Source: Myxococcales bacterium
GTDB lineage: Bacteria > Myxococcota_A > Bradymonadia > Bradymonadales > Bradymonadaceae
Reading direction: 5' to 3'
DNA: 5,344 nucleotides
Assembly (NCBI GenBank): GCA_007120915.1
Contig: SKMT01000077.1
Location: forward strand, 1-5,344
Of this stretch, positions 1 to 5,328 are shown one piece after another; position 1 is the stretch's first letter, and every line of letters starts with the position of its first letter. The notes under the pieces were generated by a model. The model was given only the letters and a program-made list of their open reading frames with translations, was not told where the DNA came from and did no database searches. The position numbers were made by a program, and so were the translations under genes.

Positions 1-56
1 AGCGCGTCCTGCCAGGTCGCAATTGCTCGCGGGAGCGCGTCCTGCCAGGTCGCAAT
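1..56. repeat. 23-bp direct repeat, two copies at 33-bp period
   Basis: Bases 1-23 (starting agcgcgtcctgccaggtcgc) recur exactly at 34-56, with a 10-bp separator that makes a 33-bp period. Each copy contains an imperfect dyad, gcg-t-cctg-c-cagg-t-cgc, at 4-20 and 37-53, with one T:T mismatch. Between them lies a small perfect stem, gctc/gagc (25-28 with 33-36). The first copy starts at the window edge, so this may be the right end of a longer tandem array or a pair of protein-binding sites about three helical turns apart. The spacing and repeat length do not fit a CRISPR array. The function is unknown. Confidence 0.8.
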
Positions 57-76
57 GATTGGATGTAATGATGTAC

Positions 77-80
77 GGAG
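77..80 (+). promoter_or_regulatory. Ribosome binding site that decides the start at 89
   Basis: The sequence GGAG at 77-80 lies 8 bases before the ATG at 89. The same frame is open back to a TTG at 59 and has in-frame ATGs at 68 and 71, but none of these has a good purine-rich sequence at the right distance. Starting at 89 also makes the protein begin MAYRIFI, a natural first beta strand. The ATG at 89 is therefore preferred. Confidence 0.65.
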
Positions 81-88
81 TATCCCCC

Positions 89-424
89 ATGGCTTACCGG
101 ATCTTTATTTGCCGTGCCGACAAACCGGCGAATGCCTCCGACAACCCCATCACTCTCGACGAATGGAAGCATGTGGTGCGCGACGTCCCCCAGTTGCGGC
201 TGTACGAAGCCCAGGAGGCGCTGCCCCCACACGTAGAAGCTCCCTCTCCTCGCGACGGCCTGGCACGCTGGGCGGGCCACCCCCGATTCAAATCGGTCTG
301 GTTTCACCACGAAGACGGCGTCATTTACGTCGAGGGCTACGACAGCTACGTCAACATGCGTATGCGCGTGCTGGCCAACCGCCTCAACGCAACAGTGATG
401 GACGAATCGGGACGGGTCTTCTAG
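89..424 (+). CDS. Small conserved-looking protein of unknown function (111 aa)
   Basis: I do not recognise a named family with certainty. The 111-residue soluble protein begins with a hydrophobic strand (MAYRIFI), followed by ITLDEW at 21-26, where a helix probably starts. A WFHHEDGVIYVEG segment at 71-83 looks like a strand-turn-strand, then comes a helix (YVNMRMRVLANRLNA, 87-101) and a short C-terminal strand ending DESGRVF. This beta-alpha-beta-beta-alpha-beta layout, with 'ITxxEW' near the start and 'LNAxVxDExG' at the end, resembles widespread small cytoplasmic proteins of unknown role, some of which sit near toxin/immunity loci; that comparison is from memory. There is no signal peptide or membrane segment. 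The gene is read toward the dehydrogenase gene, leaving 15 bp between the two stop codons. Existence as a gene is fairly secure from its RBS and protein-like composition, but function is not assignable. Confidence 0.75.
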   Translation: MAYRIFICRADKPANASDNPITLDEWKHVVRDVPQLRLYEAQEALPPHVEAPSPRDGLARWAGHPRFKSVWFHHEDGVIYVEGYDSYVNMRMRVLANRLNATVMDESGRVF

Positions 425-439
425 CCGCTGTCCGAATCG

Positions 440-1450
440 CTACAGTTCGACGCAAATCTTGCCCAGGTGGGCGCCTCCGATCATCCGTTCGAACGCCTCA
501 CGCACCTCGTCGAACCCGAACACCCGGTCGACCACCGGCACCATCTCGTTGTGCTCGATGGCTCGATTCATCCTCTCAAACATCTCCCTGTGCCCTACGA
601 TCACGCCCTGGATGCGGATATTCTGCATCAACACCGGGACGATGTTGATCGGCTGCTCCCCTCCGGCGAGCACACCGATCAGGCTGATCTGCCCGCCCAC
701 CCGCACGGCGCGAATCGACTTCTGAAGCGTCCCCGCCCCGCCGACCTCCACCACCAGATCCGCCCCGCGACCGTCGGTCAGCTCGCGCACCGTGTCGTCC
801 CAGGTGTCGTCCGCCTTGTAGTTGATCCCCTCATCGGCGCCCAACTGCAGCACCTGCTGGAGTTTGTCATCGCTGCTGGAGGTGACGATCACCCGGGCGC
901 CGAGCATGGCCCCGAACTTCACGGCGAACGTCGACACCCCCCCGGTACCCAGCGTCAGCACCGTGTCCCCTGCTGTCACCCCGCCCTGCTCCACAACGGC
1001 GTTCCAGGCGGTGACCCCGGCACAGGGTAGCGTCGCCGCCTGCGCGTCCGACAGATGCTGTGGCGCCTCAACCACCGACTCCACATCGACGACCATCTGC
1101 TCGGCCAGTGTGCCGTCCAGCGGTCCCCCCAGCGCGGTCTTCAGCTTCTCTCGGGTCGGCTCTCCCGACCGCCAGCCCTGCGCAAAGATCGGGATGACCC
1201 GCCGGCCGACCCACTCCTGGTCTACCTCGTCGCCCACCTCCACCACCTCTCCCACGCCGTCGGAGCAGGGAATCAACGGCAGCGGCTGCTTCGGGTTGTA
1301 CATCCCCTGGACCATCAGCAGATCCCGATAGTTCAGCGACACCGCCCGCATCTTCAGCTTCAACTGACCGGGGCCCGGTTCTGGATCGGGCCGGTCGACA
1401 ACGCGCAGATTTTCCAGTCCGAACTCTTCGTCGATGATGTAGGCTTTCAT
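440..1450 (-). CDS. Zinc-independent NAD(P)-dependent alcohol dehydrogenase / quinone oxidoreductase-type MDR enzyme
   Basis: This 336-residue protein has the medium-chain dehydrogenase/reductase layout. It starts with an N-terminal GroES-like domain (about 1-125) containing SLNYRDLLMVQGMY at 38-51. A Rossmann domain follows (about 126-265), with the nucleotide-binding GTGGVS at 168-173 and the downstream LGADEGINY at 203-211. A C-terminal return to the first domain ends at HLGKICVEL. The GHE motif of zinc enzymes is replaced by CSD at 62-64. Only three cysteines are present (62, 143, 333), so the four-cysteine structural zinc loop is missing, which points to the zinc-free branch. Members reduce or oxidise carbonyls, enones or quinones with NAD(P)H in the cytoplasm; the substrate cannot be read from sequence. 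Length is normal for the family. The start is supported by GGAAGG (minus strand, 1459-1464) 8 bases upstream. The gene is divergent from the O-methyltransferase at 1646. Confidence 0.93.
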   Translation of the reverse strand: MKAYIIDEEFGLENLRVVDRPDPEPGPGQLKLKMRAVSLNYRDLLMVQGMYNPKQPLPLIPCSDGVGEVVEVGDEVDQEWVGRRVIPIFAQGWRSGEPTREKLKTALGGPLDGTLAEQMVVDVESVVEAPQHLSDAQAATLPCAGVTAWNAVVEQGGVTAGDTVLTLGTGGVSTFAVKFGAMLGARVIVTSSSDDKLQQVLQLGADEGINYKADDTWDDTVRELTDGRGADLVVEVGGAGTLQKSIRAVRVGGQISLIGVLAGGEQPINIVPVLMQNIRIQGVIVGHREMFERMNRAIEHNEMVPVVDRVFGFDEVREAFERMIGGAHLGKICVEL

Positions 1451-1501
1451 GCTCTGGACCTTCCGTTACGTTCAGTGGCTGTGGGAATGCGACGCCGATG
1501 G

Positions 1502-1530
1502 GATATAGCGCTCACGCCCTCTGCTGTACA
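1502..1530 (-). promoter_or_regulatory. Candidate sigma70-type promoter for the dehydrogenase gene
   Basis: On the minus strand, TGTACA (1525-1530) is followed after 17 bases by TATATC (1502-1507). Each hexamer matches four of six positions of the -35 and -10 consensus. Transcription would start near 1495, giving a leader of about 45 bases before the ATG at 1450. The spacing is ideal, but two four-of-six matches can arise by chance. Confidence 0.4.
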
Positions 1531-1544
1531 CCGTCGCCGCTTCC

Positions 1545-1599
1545 GTGACTTGTCACCCTGCCGGTGGTGAAAACCTTCATGCTATGGTCACCCACCGGC
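1545..1599. promoter_or_regulatory. Cluster of inverted repeats with an extended -10 motif upstream of the O-methyltransferase
   Basis: Two dyads sit side by side. The first is GTGAC-tt-GTCAC at 1545-1556, with perfect arms. The second has arms gccggtgg (1560-1567) and ccaccggc (1592-1599), extended inward by TGA/TCA (1568-1570 with 1588-1590) past one bulged C at 1591. The 17-base loop of the second dyad contains TGCTATGG, and the TGCTATGGT starting at 1580 resembles an extended -10 element (TGnTATAAT) on the plus strand. No convincing -35 is present. The arrangement suggests operator sites overlapping a promoter, or a leader hairpin. It could serve the plus-strand gene alone or both divergent genes. 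Confidence 0.4.
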
Positions 1600-1645
1600 C
1601 AATTCTGACGAACACTGACAATCCGCACACCACGGAGACCGATCC

Positions 1646-2311
1646 ATGAGTACCCGCACCCTGACGCTGGATGACGAACTCTACGCGTACTTACAGGGAA
1701 CTTCACTTCGTGAACCTCCCACCTTTCGGCGCTGCCGGCTCGACACCGCAGAGCTGCCGATGAGCAATATGCAGATTGCCCCGGAGCAGGGGCAATTTAT
1801 GCACTTTCTTGTCAAGCTGATGGGAGCAAAGAACGCCATCGAAATCGGCTCATTCACCGGATACAGCGGACTGTGGCTCGCTTCGGCGCTGCCGTCGGAC
1901 GGCTGTCTGATCGCCTGTGACATCAACAAGGAGTGGACCTCACGTGCCCGCCACTACTGGGAGGATGCCGGGGTCATGGATCGCATTGAGCTGCGAATCG
2001 CCCCTGCCCTCGACACCCTCAATCAACTGCTGGACCGAGAAGCCGAAAACCACTTCGACTTCGTGTTCATCGACGCCGACAAGGAGATGTACGACGACTA
2101 CTACGAACGGGCGCTACAACTGCTTCGGCCGGGAGGGCTGATCGCCATCGACAATGTACTGTGGAACGGCAAAGTCGCCGACCGAGGCGCCACCGACCCC
2201 GATACCTCGGCGCTGCGCAACCTCAATGAGAAGCTGCACAACGACGAGCGCATCGATCTATCGATGGTCCCCGTCGGCGACGGCGTCACACTGTGCCGCA
2301 AGCGCGGCTGA
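1646..2311 (+). CDS. SAM-dependent O-methyltransferase (caffeoyl-CoA/catechol O-methyltransferase type)
   Basis: This 221-residue cytoplasmic enzyme matches the class I methyltransferase family Methyltransf_3, which transfers a methyl group from S-adenosylmethionine to a hydroxyl of a catechol-like substrate using a divalent metal. Visible motifs are the N-terminal helical cap with MQIAPEQGQF (42-51), the SAM-binding loop IEIGSFTGYSG (65-75), the acidic ribose-contacting residue in CDIN (Asp92), the metal/catalytic FIDADK (141-146, Asp143), LRPGGLIAIDNVLWNG (160-175) with metal ligands Asp169-Asn170, and the family-typical end VPVGDGVTLCRKR. All expected catalytic and metal positions are present and the length is normal. 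The start is supported by GGAG (1634-1637) 8 bases before the ATG. Bacterial members methylate varied small phenolics, and the substrate here is unknown. The gene is divergent from the dehydrogenase and ends 12 bp from the converging lipoprotein gene. Confidence 0.93.
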   Translation: MSTRTLTLDDELYAYLQGTSLREPPTFRRCRLDTAELPMSNMQIAPEQGQFMHFLVKLMGAKNAIEIGSFTGYSGLWLASALPSDGCLIACDINKEWTSRARHYWEDAGVMDRIELRIAPALDTLNQLLDREAENHFDFVFIDADKEMYDDYYERALQLLRPGGLIAIDNVLWNGKVADRGATDPDTSALRNLNEKLHNDERIDLSMVPVGDGVTLCRKRG

Positions 2312-2323
2312 CCGCCCGGGCTC

Positions 2324-3382
2324 TCAGCGACGCCGACGTGGTTCGTCGTCGCCTTCTGCGTCGTCGGCCACGTCGTCGCCGGCTTCTTGCTGAGGATCAT
2401 CGGCGCGCACGAACCGAAGCGTCATCCGGTCGCTTTCGCCGATCTCTTTGTAGTACTCGGCGTCTTCTTCTCCTCCACGCAGTGTGGGCGGAAGCGACCA
2501 GACGCCCTCTTCATGGTCCGCCGTATCGTCGGGGTTGGCGTTGATCTCGGAGCTCTCCTCGAACTCAAAGCCCGCCGCCTCCACCGTCTCGATGACGAAC
2601 TGCTCGGGAAGATAGCCGTCTTCGGCGGTCTCGTCGGGGTCGCTGCCCTCCGGGGCGCGGTGCTGGACCACTCCCAGAACCCCGCCCGGCTCCAGAACCT
2701 CGAAGTACGCTTCGATGGCATCGTCGAGCAACCCTTGCTGATGCAGGTTGTGCAGATTCCGGAACGTCACCACCATCTGCGCCGAGCCCGCATCACCGAG
2801 CTGCACTGTCTGCGGCGGGTCGAAGATTCCGTAGCTGATCTGGCCGAACACGTCTTCGTTGTCCTCCAGAAGCTGCAGATACTCGATGGTAATCCGGGTG
2901 CGATAGTCCTCCGGATCGTCGCTCATCTCGAAGATTCCGGCGTACAACGATCCCTCTCCTTCGGCGAGCACCGGTGCCAGCACCTCGGTATACCAGCCGG
3001 CACCAGGCCAGATTTCGACGACGTTCATCGACGGATCAAACCCGAAAAATTCGAGCGTCTCCACCGGGTTGCGATACTCGTTTCGGGCGATGTTGTCTTC
3101 GGAGCGATGATCCCCCTCTGCGGCACGCTCGATCAGCGCTGCGACGTCGTCCTCCTGATCGGCAGGCTCGTCCATCTGCGGTTGCGCTTCTGCCGCGTAC
3201 GCCTCGCCGATTTCTTCCTGCGGCTCCTCTTGCTGAGGCTCGGCGACTGCCTCTTCGTCCTCCTGTTGCTGCTCGGGCGCCTCCGTCTCCGGATCGTCCT
3301 CCGGCACATAGGGGCTCACGCATGCTGCGGCGATGACACCAGCGGCACCAATAATGGCGACAAATTTCGAGATACTGCTCAT
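2324..3382 (-). CDS. Lipoprotein-anchored predicted methyltransferase (COG4798-like) with acidic stalk
   Basis: This is a 352-residue protein. Residues 1-21 form a signal peptide with one lysine (Lys6), a hydrophobic core and a lipobox-like IAAAC, so Cys21 would be lipidated and the protein exported. Residues 24-80 are a Glu/Gln/Pro/Asp-rich low-complexity stalk, and there is no Lys, Arg or His from residue 7 through 85. The domain from about 91 to 328 resembles COG4798 predicted methyltransferases: DHRSEDNIARNEYRNPVETL (91-110), the SAM-binding-like VVEIWPGAGWYTEVLAP (121-137), TFRNLHNL (206-213), LEPGGVLGVVQHRA (230-243) and the C-terminal SLPPTLRGG...GESDRMTLRFVR. A second acidic tail (329-347) ends in four arginines. 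The start is supported by AGGAG (minus strand, 3389-3393) 6 bases upstream. Substrate and reaction are unknown. An exported SAM-fold protein is unusual, because SAM is cytoplasmic. The methyltransferase fold is secure, activity is not. Confidence 0.88.
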   Translation of the reverse strand: MSSISKFVAIIGAAGVIAAACVSPYVPEDDPETEAPEQQQEDEEAVAEPQQEEPQEEIGEAYAAEAQPQMDEPADQEDDVAALIERAAEGDHRSEDNIARNEYRNPVETLEFFGFDPSMNVVEIWPGAGWYTEVLAPVLAEGEGSLYAGIFEMSDDPEDYRTRITIEYLQLLEDNEDVFGQISYGIFDPPQTVQLGDAGSAQMVVTFRNLHNLHQQGLLDDAIEAYFEVLEPGGVLGVVQHRAPEGSDPDETAEDGYLPEQFVIETVEAAGFEFEESSEINANPDDTADHEEGVWSLPPTLRGGEEDAEYYKEIGESDRMTLRFVRADDPQQEAGDDVADDAEGDDEPRRRR

Positions 3383-3608
3383 GATCTACTCCTGTTCCAA
3401 AACGTCTACGAGGTCCGACCTGTACCAAACCGGAGCCGATCTACCAGATTCACCCCGGTTGCCCAACCGCCGGTGCATTCTGATCGTTCCGCCTCCACCA
3501 ACGCCATCTCACGACCCCACGACCCCACGCGCTGTTGCCCCCGGCGGCCCGGCGCTTAGATTTACGGTGTTAACGAGCCGTACGCGGCCCCTGCTTTGAG
3601 GTATTGCG
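3383..3608. other. Divergent intergenic region without a gene
   Basis: This 226-bp spacer separates the minus-strand lipoprotein gene from the plus-strand propeller gene. It holds their ribosome binding sites, a short stem (cggtt/aaccg, 3456-3460 with 3465-3469), a tandem pair of acgacccc (3511-3518 and 3519-3526), and a promoter-like pair described separately. No convincing minus-strand promoter was found. I see no RNA gene or open frame with coding character. Confidence 0.6.
3535..3562 (+). promoter_or_regulatory. Weak candidate promoter for the propeller gene
   Basis: TTGCCC (3535-3540) and TAGATT (3557-3562) are separated by 16 bases, and each matches four of six consensus positions. The leader to the ATG at 3609 would be about 40 bases. 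The region between them is very GC-rich. This is only a candidate. Confidence 0.28.
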
Positions 3609-4583
3609 ATGTCTTGCCCACGAATTTTGTCCTGTTTGACCGCATCCGCGGCGGTCTTCGCCCTGTTGACAGTCTGCCTGATTCCAACGGCTGCTGCCGA
3701 CAGCCCGGGGACGAACTTTCCCTTTCCCCAGCCGCTGCAGCATCCCGCTGACCTGCTGGAATTGCCGCAGGTCGGTGACGACATCGACGCCTATTTGAAG
3801 TATCCCGTGCCCCGGCCCCCGGGTGAGATCAAAGAGCTGGCGGTGACAGAAGACGAGGTCTGCGCGCTGACCCACGGCGGGCTGTTGTACTGCTGGGAGT
3901 TCGGCGTAGACGATGAACTGCTTCTGTTTACCGGCATGCTGGCGGCAATCACCGCCGGCACGCATCATTTCTGCGGGCTCGACTCGGCTTCACGGGCGGT
4001 CTGCTGGGATGATCGGGCCGCCTCCGAAGGGGCGCCGAACCCGCCGCTGTCGGACATCGCCGCCGGCGACGCTCACAGTTGCGCCGTCGACACCACCGGC
4101 GAGGTCACCTGTTGGGGGCGTCAGCTCGACGCCGACCATCGCAATCCCCCCGACGGTCCCTTCCAGCACATCGAAGCCGGCGGGCCGAACACCTGTGCGA
4201 CCGCCGCCTGGGACTACGCGAAGTGCTGGGGTCCCAACCTCCCCGACGCCCCTTTCGACCATCCGGTGCACAAGCTGTCGGTGAGCAGCAATGTCGTCTG
4301 CGCCATCGACGGCGCAAACCGTCCTCACTGCCAGTTCGCCGACGACGTGCGACAGTTCGATCCCCCCGCCCCCATCGCCATCGATGTCGCCGCCGGCGCC
4401 GACTTCGCCTGCACCCTCGACACCACCAGCTCCATCGCCTGCGACGGCACCGCCGCTCCTGATCTTCCAGAAACCCCGCCTCTCTCCACGATCATCGACG
4501 CCAGCGACACCACCCTCTGCGCCGTCACCGCCACCGGCGGCGTGCGCTGCTGGGACCAGACCGGCGAAATACTCGGCTACTGA
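3609..4583 (+). CDS. Secreted RCC1-like seven-repeat beta-propeller protein with C-x9-C pairs
   Basis: The 324-residue protein starts with a signal peptide (hydrophobic stretch to about residue 30, probable cleavage after TAAA before DSPG) and a proline-rich linker (31-72). Seven repeats of 35-38 residues follow. Each carries two cysteines exactly ten positions apart: 85/95, 122/132, 158/168, 196/206, 231/241, 268/278 and 304/314. Repeat 3 (IAAGDAHSCAVDTTGEVTCW, 150-169) is closest to the RCC1/BLIP-II-like consensus found in secreted bacterial proteins. The Trp after the second Cys is kept in repeats 1, 2, 3, 4 and 7 but lost in 5 and 6. Seven units suggest one closed seven-bladed propeller, with each blade stapled by a disulfide in the periplasm or outside. 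No enzymatic domain, anchor or sorting signal is seen, so a binding role is inferred. The start is supported by GAGG (3598-3601) 7 bases upstream. Confidence 0.88.
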   Translation: MSCPRILSCLTASAAVFALLTVCLIPTAAADSPGTNFPFPQPLQHPADLLELPQVGDDIDAYLKYPVPRPPGEIKELAVTEDEVCALTHGGLLYCWEFGVDDELLLFTGMLAAITAGTHHFCGLDSASRAVCWDDRAASEGAPNPPLSDIAAGDAHSCAVDTTGEVTCWGRQLDADHRNPPDGPFQHIEAGGPNTCATAAWDYAKCWGPNLPDAPFDHPVHKLSVSSNVVCAIDGANRPHCQFADDVRQFDPPAPIAIDVAAGADFACTLDTTSSIACDGTAAPDLPETPPLSTIIDASDTTLCAVTATGGVRCWDQTGEILGY

Positions 4584-4610
4584 CCATCATGTATCACCAG
4601 CAACTCAGTT

Positions 4611-4643
4611 CCCGGGGCAGCCTGAACTGCGGCTAGCCCCGGG
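4611..4643 (+). terminator. Strong hairpin downstream of the propeller gene
   Basis: Arms cccggggc+agcc (4611-4622) and ggct-a-gccccggg (4631-4643) form a 12-bp stem with one bulged A (4635) and an 8-base loop, starting 28 bases after the stop codon. No run of T follows (ctacgggtcg), so it is not a standard intrinsic terminator. It may protect the 3' end or act with the Rho-like C-rich region that follows. An overlapping dyad, tagccc-c-gggcta (4634-4646), can form as an alternative. Confidence 0.5.
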
Positions 4644-4673
4644 CTACGGGTCGAGCAACCAACCTCCACTGGT

Positions 4674-4740
4674 CACCCAACACCGACCACCGAACACCCA
4701 ACACCGACCACCGAACACCTACCACCCAACACCAACCACC
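4674..4740. repeat. 21-bp A/C-rich tandem repeat, two exact copies plus a degenerate third
   Basis: A 21-base unit containing cacccaacaccgaccacc occurs exactly at 4674-4694 and 4695-4715. After a 7-base insertion, 4723-4740 matches 17 of the first 18 bases of the unit. The strand shown is almost free of G and T, so RNA from it would be unstructured and C-rich. An open frame on the plus strand runs through it, but the resulting peptide (repeating Pro-Asn-Thr-His) is an artefact of the repeat. Confidence 0.85.
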
Positions 4741-4746
4741 CACCCG

Positions 4747-4774
4747 TAACCAATAACCAATAACCAGTAACCAA
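4747..4774. repeat. Heptamer tandem repeat TAACCAA, four copies
   Basis: Four consecutive heptamers fill 4747-4774: TAACCAA, TAACCAA, TAACCAG and TAACCAA. They follow the 21-bp repeats after six bases and share their A/C bias. This looks like a slippage-prone simple repeat, and copy number may vary between strains. Confidence 0.85.
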
Positions 4775-4785
4775 CCCCCACCGGT

Positions 4786-4813
4786 TTGACGTGACGCGAA
4801 CCCCGTTTATTAC
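4786..4813 (+). promoter_or_regulatory. Candidate sigma70-type promoter for the ferritin-like gene
   Basis: TTGACG (4786-4791, five of six) and TATTAC (4808-4813, four of six) are separated by 16 bases, immediately after the A/C-rich repeats. The leader to the ATG at 4864 would be about 45 bases. It is the best promoter-like pair in the window. No clear Fur-like or OxyR-like operator was recognised around it. Confidence 0.5.
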
Positions 4814-4863
4814 TTCTGGGTCCCTTTTTACTGACATTTGACCTGTATCCTCAGGAGTTTCCC

Positions 4864-5328
4864 ATGAGTTCGAAGCAGGAGTTGATCGACCGCCTCAACG
4901 ACGCTCTGGCCTGGGAGTTGGCCGGCATCATCCAGTATATGCAGGCCGCCGTGATGGCCACCGGTGAGGGCCGCGAGATCTACTACGACTTTTTCCACGA
5001 ATCGAGCGAAGAAGCCCACGAACACGCCGAACTTGTCGGCGACAAGATCGCCGCCCTCGGCGGAGTTCCCACCGTCGAGCCCGCCACCATCCGCCAGGCC
5101 GCGGACGTCGAAGGAATGTTGGAGAATGCGCTGCTTCTCGAACGCGACGCTCTCGAAGCCTGGGAGGCTGCCCACGCCGTCGCCGACGCCGCCAACCCCG
5201 GCACCGTCTTCTGGATCGAAGAACACATCGCCGAGGAACAGGAGCACGTCGACCACCTCGAGAAAGTCACCGGCAAGATCAACTTCAGCTCCTCCGACAT
5301 CGACCAGGCCAGCGACCAGTCGGGCTGA
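4864..5328 (+). CDS. Bacterioferritin/ferritin-like diiron protein
   Basis: This 154-residue acidic, all-helical protein has the size of a bacterioferritin subunit (about 158 residues). Family members oxidise ferrous iron at a diiron site in a four-helix bundle, and many form cages that store iron and limit oxidative damage. Candidate ligands are Glu18 in helix A (AWELAGIIQY), the EEAHEHAE stretch in helix B (49-56), Glu93 in helix C (LLERDALEAW) and Glu125/His128 in helix D (EEQEHVDHLE, an ExxH). Aligning HAE...LGGVP with E. coli Bfr puts His54 on the ligand His54 but Ala51 where the bridging Glu51 should be; Glu49-His52 would fit ExxH if the helix register shifts. Met52, the haem ligand of Bfr, aligns with His52. 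Haem binding and cage formation are therefore uncertain. The start is supported by AGGAG (4853-4857) 6 bases upstream. It is probably transcribed alone. Confidence 0.87.
   Translation: MSSKQELIDRLNDALAWELAGIIQYMQAAVMATGEGREIYYDFFHESSEEAHEHAELVGDKIAALGGVPTVEPATIRQAADVEGMLENALLLERDALEAWEAAHAVADAANPGTVFWIEEHIAEEQEHVDHLEKVTGKINFSSSDIDQASDQSG

Noticed and set aside
1..56. A short CRISPR array
   Set aside because: There are only two repeats of 23 bp with a 10-bp separator, which is far below normal spacer length, and no cas gene is present.
55..648. A 197-codon plus-strand frame across the small gene and the end of the dehydrogenase gene
   Set aside because: The translation is Arg/Pro/Ser-rich with no recognisable fold and overlaps two better supported genes.
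467..1030. A 187-codon plus-strand frame opposite the dehydrogenase
   Set aside because: It is antisense to an unmistakable MDR enzyme, with His/Pro/Arg-rich shadow composition and no ribosome binding site that stands out.
2387..3559. A 390-codon open frame on the plus strand, longer than the gene it overlaps
   Set aside because: It lies antisense to the lipoprotein methyltransferase, whose signal peptide, motifs and AGGAG site are clear. Its translation is Leu/Arg-rich with no domain, and it runs on into the intergenic spacer. It is a shadow of high GC content.
4291..4749. A 152-codon frame extending from the propeller gene through the A/C-rich repeats
   Set aside because: It is Pro/Ser/Thr-rich out-of-frame reading of the propeller gene followed by peptide repeats forced by the DNA repeats, and it has no start signal.
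4747..4774. A telomere-like repeat
   Set aside because: The complement TTGGTTA only superficially resembles telomere units. There are four copies, internal to the sequence, next to other slippage repeats in a bacterial setting.
4828..5256. A 142-codon minus-strand frame opposite the ferritin-like gene
   Set aside because: It is a Gly/Val/Asp-rich shadow of a gene with clear diiron motifs and its own promoter and ribosome binding site.
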